Shown here: positions 55,761-64,000 of the stretch, piece after piece | How positions within the stretch are numbered: the stretch's first letter is position 1 | How the letters are laid out: every line of letters begins with the position of its first letter | Assembly (NCBI GenBank): GCA_947095585.1 | Contig: OX352761.1 | Span: forward strand, 85,241,919 to 85,305,918 | Direction: 5' to 3' | Source of the DNA: Nephrocerus scutellatus | Lineage: Eukaryota; Arthropoda; Insecta; Diptera; Pipunculidae | DNA: 64,000 nucleotides | Program-made: the position numbers and the translations under genes | Notes under the pieces: model-generated | Databases searched by the model: none | Seen by the model: only the letters and a program-made list of their open reading frames with translations | Told to the model about the DNA's origin: nothing

Positions 55761-57484
55761 ATTGCCACATTTTTAAACTGAATTTTTTGAATTTTTAAGA
55801 TATATTATTGGCAGCTAGGGGAAAGTTATAGGTATATATGGAAGGGGAGAAAGGTAAAATTTTAACATGAGATTTACAAACGTATTTTTAAAAAAATGTC
55901 AACGTAAATTATTGGCAGGTGAGGGATGGTTATAGGCTATAGTCCCTAAGGCTATAGTGTCTAATCCTACTTTTAGGTGGAATGAAATTATTCATTCCGG
56001 ATTGAAATTTATATGGAATTGTTGTTGTAAAATTCCCAAAGTAAGATGTAAATATGTCATTCAAGTATTGAAATAAAATACTTATATCAAATTAAATGAG
56101 TTTTTTATTGAAATAAAAAAATAAAAATTTATCATCTTTGGAACCAATCTACTGCCAAAAGTATTGAATTGTATGGGAAAATTAGTTTCGATTTTTGTCA
56201 CAAAATATATTTGTTGTAAACTTTTGAACCAATCTACAACCAATTGTATAGGAATATACGAGAAAATGTGTTTTGGTTTGCGTTGTTTCGTTTTGCGTCC
56301 ACAATTTTTAGAACCATTCTACGAAGCAAATCGGGACCCCAGTGTATAGTTAAGATATTTCTTTCAGGTATGGATGGAGCTAATCGAAAAAGGCAAAATA
56401 ACAGAGTTTACGTGGTTAATACTTTGAAATAATAACGCCAAACCAAAACCAACCAAAATGTCAAAAACAAACTGAGAATTTGTCTGCTTGCTTAAGTTTG
56501 CAAATAGAATGCCAAACCGAAACCTAGAAAGAAAAATCTAAACTCTATTGTCTATTCTGGAAATCGAAAGAGGCAATAAAATTCGATGTTTTAGATCCAC
56601 ATTCCCCAACTCTCCTTACTTTTTGTTTGTACGCAATGCTGTATTACTGTGGTGTGAACGCTGTGTAAGAAGACACACCAATCGCGGCGTTGTTTAACTC
56701 ACTACATAGCTGTGTTGCTTTGGCAAAACCAGCTTGGCTTACAAGACAATCGCATAAGCATAAAGCCGAAAGTAAATCCAAAAAATTTGAAGGATTAAGA
56801 AACTAAAGCCATTTTATAGTTATGGTGCTCACCGTAAGGCGGTAAAACAAAAAGCTGTTGCTTTGAGAATTAAAGTAAAGTCAAGGTTTTGCCAATGCAA
56901 TTTAGCAATTGTTTCCTAATGAAGAAAAATTGAGTTAGCAAGACGACCACATATTTTATATATATTTATATTTTAAATTTATTAAAAATAAAATATGTAA
57001 AAATAAATAAAAATGTTGGTTTTCTTTACAACACCAGAACTATAATTTGGCAAGACGACCAGATATAAAGATGTATATTATTATTATTGGTGTTCACACA
57101 AGGAAATGTACTAGGACTTTACTTGGGGGTATACTGAGAGATTCTCTTTTGAACCGCGAACGAAGTCAGACGTGCAACAGAACAGAATTTGCATCTCAGA
57201 AATTTAATAATAAAAAAATTATTTGAATAGTTTCTATAGTTTTTTTTGTGTGTTAAAAAAAATAAAACTGGTGTGCAAAATTTAATAATTTCCCGAAAGT
57301 TGTGAACATTGTTGTTAATAGTATCATTTTTTATTATTAGTATTATTTTAAAATAAACAGTGAGGGTTATTTTGAAGTTTAGCGAGAGGAGCAACCACAA
57401 AAGTGGAACCTCCATAAAATATGTGGCATCTTTAAAAGATCCGTAAAAATTCTTGCAAAGTATAAAAAGTGTAAAAAAAACCAA
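55761..57484. other. intergenic / LINE 5' region, no gene seen
   Basis: AT-rich DNA. A short inverted pair of CAAAACCAGCTTGGC and AAGCTGG-type text (56710-56760) recalls 7680-7735. The last few hundred bases may be the 5' UTR of the LINE that follows. Confidence 0.4.
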
Positions 57485-58392
57485 ATGAGTGTTAAATATC
57501 TCTTACCTAATGAAGATTTTAAAAAATTAAGATTTTACGAAGAAATTCAGGACGCCGAAGAGGGATTTTCCCATAATCAAGAAAAAAACGACGACACGCC
57601 AATACAAAACAACGCCGCGCCGTTTCAAAGTAAAATAAAAATGTCGGACAAAAAAACCAGTGCTGCCAGCTCACATGATGAATGGAAACTTATTAAATCA
57701 AAAATTAATAAAGTGGTCAGGGGATCTGATGAATCAACGAAAATAAGTCGTATAAGTCAAAATGAACGGAATATTAACAGGTTTGAATTATTAGCGGACA
57801 AAAAAATGGACAAGGGTGAAAATTTACACAACACTACCTTTTGTCCACCAATTTTTGTATTTAAATTGAGTTGTGATTTTTAAAAAAATAATTGAATTCA
57901 CTGCAAAAGAGTGCATAATTACTGAATATAAGTATAAATATATAAATGTTGGGTATCAAAAAACAAAAGTTTATGTCCAACAATATCATCCACAGGGAAC
58001 TGATCGCTAAGATTCGCGAAACTGAGGCACAAGCATTCTCCTTTACCCCAAAGGAATGTCTGAAGGTTTCAGTTTTGCTAAAAGGAATGGATGCAGACAC
58101 ATCGCTATTAGCTATTAGGCAACAGGTTCCTAACATTAAAATAAATAAAATCTCCAATTTTTCTACTCCGCGTTCAAATGAGAGAAACAAGAAACTGAAC
58201 ATTTTTACCATTCAATTGGAAGCGGGTGAATCGCCCCTTGAGCTAGTTAAAATACAATTTTTACTTAACCAAAGGGTTTTTTGGGAAAAGAAAACTCATA
58301 GAAACATTACCCGCTATTTTAGGTGCCAGCGCTTTGGATACACTGGACAGTTTTGTGGAATAAGGCCTTTGCAAAAAGACTCAAAGAAATAA
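57485..58392 (+). pseudogene. Jockey-clade LINE ORF1 (Gag-like, PRE-C2HC type), two frames
   Basis: The first part opens at ATG 57485 and ends prematurely at 57883. After about 60 bp of damage the frame resumes (57946) with IIHRELIAKIRE, FTPKECLKVSVLLKGMDADT and FTIQLEAGESPLELVKIQ, the PRE-C2HC domain, then the zinc-knuckle start CQRFGYTGQFC. The terminal knuckles are missing. RNA-binding Gag-like protein of Jockey-clade LINEs. Distinct from the Jockey-like family of copies A-G. Confidence 0.78.
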
Positions 58393-58446
58393 AACCTTCT
58401 CCTTCAGCTTTTAAAGAAATCGATAGAATATCAGGTAGAAAATTCT

Positions 58447-59290
58447 TTGGTACTGATATTTCAAAATGTACACTTTCTTTTAATAACCACGCCCTTAACA
58501 ATAGTGATGCTAAGCTCGGTGCCTTTCACGATTTCTTTGCAGGTATACTCTGAAAAACTGCCTTCAGCAAACAACCATCTGAACACAACTGTCTATAATT
58601 TCACCAGTAACTTTTTTAGCAACTCTAGAAACAGCATAATAACAGTTTTTTCGCCTACTAACCTAGCCCCAAGTCCAGATAACCCATCTGTCTTTACTAA
58701 TGCAGATGAATTTGAGGAATTAAGACTAAATCTTATCAACAAAAAATCGGCAGGTACAGATGGTATTTCAAATTTTATTATTCGTAAATGCCCCCATTAT
58801 TTGGACATTAAATTATCTATAATCTTCAATCACTGCATTAATAATGGTTATTTTCCTTTAGCATGGAAAGAAGCTAAATTGATCCCATGGGCAAAAAAGA
58901 AGAATTCCAGAGATAAAAAGGATTTTAGGCCAATATCACTACTTTCAAATATGGGCAAACTGTTTGAAAAAGTCTTGGAAGGAGGGATAAATAAAGTCTG
59001 TCCCGGCCAAAATATAATTCAGAATAACCAATTTGGTTTTAAGAAATATCATTCCACTAACCATGCGATTATGCTCCTTTCAGATAAAACTACACAAAAC
59101 CTAAGAAATGGGCGATGCACAGTATGTTTAGAATTAGATTTTGAGAAAGCGTTTGATTCAGTGTGGCACAAAGGTCTTCTCTTCAAACTTCACCAACTTA
59201 ACTTCCCTGCCTATATAATAAAAATAATTGGAAGTTACTTATCAAATAGAAACACCAGTCTTTATAAAAAATTAAAGATCTGGAGTAATT
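58447..59290 (+). pseudogene. same LINE, ORF2 reverse transcriptase N-terminal half
   Basis: Open frame without a proper start: endonuclease is missing, then KKSAGTDGISNFIIRKC, PLAWKEAKLIP, DFRPISLLSNMGKLFEKVLE, NNQFGFKKYHSTNHAI and VCLELDFEKAFDSVWHKGLL, with the first RT Asp region intact. It stops after SYLSNRNTSLYKK at about 59275, before the YADD box, running into (AT)n (59298-59317). ORF1 is joined directly to mid-ORF2 by deletion. Confidence 0.82.
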
Positions 59291-59444
59291 CCAATTTTAT
59301 ATATATATATATATATATAAATTTCAACACACATTTAGATTTATTTTTTCTTTCGTTATGTTAACTAGTTATAAGTGCCTATGAGGCAGAAAAAGATGTA
59401 AGCTATGAGCAAGCAAATACACTATACATATAATTAAGAGTACA

Positions 59445-59600
59445 CATACATCTGTTAAAAACGCAACATAACATCTTTTAAAAAAGTAACGTTCCCTAAA
59501 ATCTGTTAAAAACGTTCCCCAACATCTGTTAAAAACGCAACATAACATCTGTTAAAAAAGTAACTTAACATCTGTTAAATAGTGACATTTAACATTTGAG
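59445..59600. repeat. ACATCTGTTAAAAA minisatellite
   Basis: Six or seven imperfect copies of about 20-24 bp, variants of ACATCTGTTAAAAACGCAAC, placed between the RT fragment and a second ORF1 start, so it may be 5' UTR repeat of the LINE. Confidence 0.8.
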
Positions 59601-59603
59601 TTT

Positions 59604-59940
59604 TTGAACATGTACCCCCTTAAACCTTGGAGTGAGACGTTGTCACGTCAAAATAAAATTGTCCGAAATGATGAATGGACACTTATTAATAAAGTGGTAA
59701 TGGGATCTGATGATTCTTCAAAACGAAGACGTATAATACAAAATAATGGGAATATTAACAGGTTTAAATTATTAGCGGACACGGCACAAGAGTGCAAAAT
59801 CACAGAATATAAGTACAAATTTATCAATTTTGGGTATCAAAAAACAAAAGTATTTGTCCCCAACAATATCATCCACAGGGAATGATCGCTAGGATGCGCG
59901 AAACTGAGACATAAGCATTCTCCTTTAACTTAACTTAAAT
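59604..59940 (+). pseudogene. second partial ORF1 copy of the Jockey-clade LINE
   Basis: NDEWTLINKVVMGSDDSSKR, NGNINRFKLLADT and VPNNIIHRE correspond to 57680-58000 of the first copy, with the middle deletion placed differently. Stops at 59885. It shows a head-to-tail arrangement of two truncated copies. Confidence 0.8.
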
Positions 59941-59941
59941 C

Positions 59942-60994
59942 TGTAGGGTCTGCAGGGCTCACTATGTGACAACCGCCCGTGTTGTATATTCAGTGCACAC
60001 TCACATACGTGTGCCGTTGACGTACTGAGCGAGACGCTTGGTTGAAGTTCAGTCATCTTCGCTGTCGGCACACGCGTCTCATCGCCATTTAGTAAATAAG
60101 TTTTAGTTGATCCAATAAATACAATCAAATTGCGTCTTTGCGCACTACACACAAAGCTGACATTGGAGCTTCAGCTGCAGAACTTCTGTATGGCCAGACT
60201 CTACGGTTACCTGGAGAATTTTGTTGTGCATCAAAAACACACAATCCGATTTTGTAAAGATACTGCGGGAACACATGAACAGCATACGTCCAACAGTAAC
60301 GGCACACTATCAAGCAGAGCAGCATCCAGTCTTCACACAAAAAGAATTGCAAGACTGCACACATGTTTTCGTCCGCTGCGATGCAGTACCAAAACTGCTG
60401 CAGCCGCAATATAACGGACCCTACGAAATTTTAAAGCGATATACAAAATTCTACAAAATAAAAATAAAAAACAAAGCAGTCAATATATCCATCGATAGAC
60501 TAAAAGCAGCACACAACACTACAGAAGGAAACCAAAAAGCACAGCTAACAACAACAACTTAATCGATAGAAAAAACCAGAAAGGTCACTTTAAATGAACT
60601 GCAACGAGAGCGTGAAACACAGCAAAACAGCAGGGTAAAACCAAAAGATGCAACAACGAAGAGCAAACAACAGCAGACAACCCTACACACTAAGAAAAAC
60701 CTATCAAGAGACAACATCATTACGACTCGTTCAGGGAGAAAAATACGTCGACCAAATCGTTACATCAACGTCAAGGGGGGAGTACTGTAGGGCCTGCAAA
60801 TCCCACTATGTGACAACCGCCCGTGTTGTATATTCAGTGCACACTCACATACGTGTGCCGTAGACGTACTGGTTGAAGTTCAGTCATCTTGTAACAAGAT
60901 TCTTGTTGTCTTCGCTGTCGGCACACGCGTCTCATCTCCATTTAGTAAATAAGTTTAATAGATCCAATAAATACAATCAAATTGCGTCTTTGCG
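59942..60994 (+). mobile_element. internally deleted Ty3-type LTR element (1.05 kb)
   Basis: 5' LTR 59942-60142 and 3' LTR 60786-60994 share TGTAGGG start, ACAACCGCCCGTGTTGTATA and AATAAATACAATCAAATTGC (polyadenylation) text, differing by small indels. The 3' LTR is preceded by a polypurine tract (AAGGGGGGAG, 60773-60782). The interior is only 643 bp and begins directly in integrase sequence; no primer-binding site, gag or RT remains. A trailing short repeat of similar type is not seen elsewhere. Confidence 0.85.
60139..60562 (+). pseudogene. integrase C-terminal end of the deleted LTR element
   Basis: Two frames: ADIGASAAELLYGQTLRLPG (60155-60215), then EHMNSIRPTVTAHYQAEQHP, CTHVFVRCDAVPKLLQPQYN, GPYEILKRYTK and VNISIDRLKAAHN. 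This is the Pol C-terminus of Ty3-type elements (chromo-like tail region). A frameshift lies near 60220; the DDE core is absent. Confidence 0.8.
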
Positions 60995-61069
60995 TTTTAT
61001 TTTCAAGCAAAGCCATAAATCTATGAAGTATAAATCAAGACTCTCACCTAAATAATATTTTATTAGAAC

Positions 61070-62719
61070 TTAACTCTATGAAATATAAATAAAGACTGAA
61101 GGTTGAGACTTATTTGGTGAGAAGCAAATAAAAGAAAGAGAGAGAGATAGAATAAAAGGAGAGGAATATAGATCTGGCTCCCCTTTAAAATCTGACGAAG
61201 TCATCCAAATATCGTGGTGGAATGCTTTAGCTCGCTCGCTTCGTCTTGGAGTTGGTTCCTCTTGAACTTTTTTTTTCACTTTCGTTCAAGTTGTTGTCGA
61301 TTGATTGATTGTTGTCTTCATCTCGTACGCCTTGAATTCGTGGCATAATGAAAGGTTCAATATCTATAATTTCGTCGTCGAACTGGGATACTTCTAACAG
61401 TTCATTAAAAATGTTTTTGGAATAGCGGGTCTTAAACTGGTTCGCATGGGCTTTAATGATTCGCTATCCTGAAGTAGTTTCGACTGCGATGTTTACTCTT
61501 TCAATTCTTTCAACGATTTTTGCTGGAGCCTAGTTCCATTTGTCGTTTGATTCTTGTAACTTGTAGAAGACTTCATCATTGGCTTCAAATTCTAGCTTGT
61601 TGAATTAAAGTTCCATTTTACTATTTTCGTTGCTCGAATTTGATTTGCTTTCTTTGAACATGAGCAAATCCAATAATGTTTTCATCTTCCGATTGTTTAG
61701 CAACTCTGATGGAGATTTCATTCATAAGTTATATGATGGTGTTCGACGATAATTGAACAGGAACTTTCGCTGTTTCTGGTCGACGTTTCCTTTTCCTTCT
61801 TTAGACCAGTTTTTACTAGATCCACGAATCGCTCGGCAAGCCCATTCGACTGAGGACTGTAAATTGCGGTTCTGATGTGTTCAAATTTATTTTACTCGCA
61901 GAAATTTTTGAATTCTTGTAACGTGAATTGTGCACCATTGTCCAATACTACTGTTTTGCAGATGTCAGCCATTTGCTGTAGGCATCGACGATTACAAAGA
62001 AGAAGTCTCCATTTACTGGTACAGCGTAGTCAATGTGAATTCATGACCATGGATCATTTGGAATCTGCCAAGGTTTTAAGGCACATTTGATCGGTGATTT
62101 TCTGGAAACAGAATTCCAGAATTTTCTCGTGATATTTTGATGGAACCACGAGTCGCTCTTCGTAGAAAATGCAACCTTGGATTTGGGAAATGTGTTTTTG
62201 GACCATGAAGATATCTCTGATTGCGTTTATTTTTATATGTTTTGCTTGAGATGGCCAAGAATTTGTGCTAATCCTTTTTGCAACCTTGCTGAGTGTCGGG
62301 CATTGAGTTGTGGCTTCTCTGATGTACTCAATGTTGACTGGCAGTGTTTTGCGATTGTCAGCATTTTGCAGCATATATCGTCGGTCTTGACTGATGCAAT
62401 TACGATTTCCTCACTTAGCTGTAGCTGGCTTTTGATGAGTCTTGATAAGACGTCTGCGTAACCGAATTCGTCAGTTTCAAGTATTTGATTGTGAAATCGT
62501 AGGCGAGAGCGTAACGCTGGAGCCGATTTGCCGTATATGCTGGAATTCCGTATTTCTTGCCAAATATCGCCACCAAAAGTTTGTTGTCAATCTGGATCTC
62601 GAATTTTCTGCCGTAAATGTAGCTGTGAGCTCTCTTCAGGCCGAACACAAAAGCGCGAGCTTCCTTCTGTATCTGGGTATAATTTCGTTCTGCAGCGTTG
62701 AGTGTGGCTGAATAGTGAA
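61070..62719 (-). pseudogene. Ty3/gypsy Pol, RNase H to integrase
   Basis: Minus strand: RNase H segment FGLKRAHSYIYGRKFEIQID, ANRLQRYALAYDF (62640-62500), integrase N-terminal linker YIREATTQCPTLSKVAKRIS and IFYEERLVVPSKYHEKILEF (62330-62090), degraded integrase core (EWACRAIR... near 61845; FLFNYRRTPS near 61755), and a C-terminal tail (PRYLDDFVRF, 61200). Many stops. It is not the same family as the LTR element at 59942. Confidence 0.82.
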
Positions 62720-63703
62720 TTTTTTTTTATAATTTGCGCACGCAAAAGGGGTTCGCACCCTTATTATGTTCGGCAATATGCTTGGCACAGCGTGGGCGTT
62801 AAGGAAAAGGAGAAGAAGAGAGGAGATGTCTATGAGCTTGTCTTGAATGTCTGTGGATCAAAGTGATGTGGAAAGACAGAGCTTGGCAGAGCATTCCACA
62901 TACGTGTTGTACGGCTGAAGAACGAATCCCTGAACTTAACTGTACGTCCGAAGAGGGGCTTAAAGGTAAACTGATGTGCATTTAGAGCGCCATTAGTATT
63001 GCGGTTGAATTGAAGGAGAGGTGGCATGCAACTGGCTCTTCTCTTGAGCACCGCTGGTGGAAGAAGCGATAAAACAATGACAAACAGGAGACGTTCCTGC
63101 GGTTTTCAAGCGAATCTATTGATTTCGCAATGTTTTCGTCACCGATAAGTTTTATCGCACGGTTTTGTATTCTATCTAGTTGATGCAAGGTGGTTTTAGG
63201 CGCACCAGACCAGATATGGCATTTGTACTCAAGTTTAGGGCGAATAAAAGCCTTGTAGATAGTAGCCAGGTAAGAGGGAGTTAAATATTTCTTGCACCAG
63301 ATTAGAAAACCTAAACATTTCGCAGCATCGTTAACGCACATACCGAGAATTGCGAGATTTTCAGTTTCCTCGATGCAAGTGCTATTCATGGTTAATTGCA
63401 TGGGATTTGGGATTCGCTTGGACGACAGGAGACAACATTGGGTTTTGGAAGCGTTAAATTCTACTCGATTTCCCCCCTCCCCATTTTATTATGCTGTCTA
63501 GGTCAGAATTTAACGTACTTAACATACGAAGTTGCTTGAGTTCCACATGAGATATGGAGGGACATTCCTCAAACTTATATGAGAAGCTGAGAGTGTTGTC
63601 GTCAGCGAAAGAGTGAATTGAATTAGAAGTCACAGATAAGAAATCATTAATAAAAATGAGAAAGAGTGTCGTGGACAGAAGAGAGCCCTGCGGAACGCCA
63701 GCA
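62720..63703 (-). pseudogene. Jockey-like LINE copy G
   Basis: Minus strand, from a GVPQGS-like 5' truncation at about 63703, through SFADDNTLSFS-like catalytic region (63600), KTQCCLLSS (63430), IRPKLEYKCHIWSGAPKTTL (63240-63190), to SFFSRTTRMWNALPSSVFPH (62930-62870) and a 3' poly(A) seen as T at 62720-62728. 5' truncated, few breaks, and the best-preserved 3' half of the family. It sits between Ty3 pol and gag remnants. Confidence 0.85.
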
Positions 63704-64000
63704 GATGAAGCTTTCTTTAGCTGCTGAACCGCTTTGACTTCGAACTCTTTGACAACTTTTGTCGCGCTTCAGGCAAACGATTCTATCTGCTTCGTTACCC
63801 AGATCCTGAAGCGAAAGTTTTTTGAACACTTCGATTTGCTGAGGATCGGTGAGAGCTCCGAGTTGCTTTAGTTTTGAAATAAATTTGTCAAAATCCAGCT
63901 CCGTAGGGTTTTTCGGTAGTACGTGATCAGCGAAGGTTTGATAGTTTCCTTGTGAAAATTTGCTGAGCAAAAGCTGGATCTTAATTTTTGGCGTTAGTTC
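63704..64000 (-). pseudogene. Ty3/gypsy Gag N-terminal fragment
   Basis: Minus strand: LLLSKFSQGNYQTFADHVLP and KNPTELDFDKFISKLKQL resemble the Gag capsid start of mag/K02A2.6-like Ty3 elements. It is followed by a scrambled FKKLSLQDLGNEADRIVCLK segment and then the LINE. Probably the upstream part of the element whose Pol end is at 61070-62719; the frame continues past the window edge. Confidence 0.68.

Noticed and set aside
57119..57484. Reverse-strand 121-codon frame
   Set aside because: Phe/Leu/Ile-rich translation of AT-rich DNA without any motif, opposite a likely LINE 5' region.

Overview
The window is nuclear DNA of a higher dipteran fly. It is AT-rich, host genes have short (50-65 bp) introns, and most of the sequence is transposon debris. 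An intact mariner with a DD41D catalytic spacing (the 'rosa' type first known from tephritid fruit flies) makes a tephritid-like fly plausible; the exact species cannot be read from the sequence.

Two host genes can be reconstructed. (1) A plus-strand TM2-domain gene of the TM2D3/almondex family has five exons at 8260-9075 and its last exon at 44285-44420. Its final intron is about 35.2 kb, splits the arginine codon of the conserved DRF motif, and holds much of the repeat content of the window. (2) A minus-strand TMUB-type gene (membrane segments plus a ubiquitin-like domain) has four coding exons from 53334 down to 51789. The two genes converge, with about 7.4 kb of transposon-rich DNA between their coding ends. 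A copy of the same small inverted-repeat element lies upstream of the start codon of each gene.

Layout: 1-4215, minus-strand mdg1/412-like LTR element (gag-protease-RT in one register broken by two stops) inserted in an older repeat. 4760-6033, complete DD41D mariner. 7858-8066, MITE. 8260-9075, amx exons 1-5. 9076-44284, giant intron with Helitrons, Jockey-like LINE copies (one with a 237-bp in-frame triplication), a long-inverted-repeat element with a hAT-like core, a CR1-like LINE, two copies of a 1.2-kb composite block flanking a decayed Ty3 element (25779-32678), BEL/Pao and Copia remnants, a DD41D transposase split by an RTE-like LINE with a 12-bp target duplication, and a tRNA-type SINE. 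44285-44420, amx exon 6. 45024-46508, nested inverted-repeat elements including a Harbinger-like copy fused to a LINE tail. 48838-51305, the longest Jockey-like copy. 51789-53334, TMUB-like gene. 53748-54029, second MITE. 54515-55760, Helitron-like element with a ~144-bp tandem array. 57485-59940, another Jockey-like LINE with ORF1 and RT. 59942-60994, internally deleted LTR element. 61070-64000, Ty3 pol and gag remnants separated by a LINE copy.

Apart from the two host genes and the mariner transposase, nearly every reading frame is a broken transposon gene. No rRNA, tRNA gene or CRISPR array was found. Identifications rest on reading motifs by eye; no database search was run.
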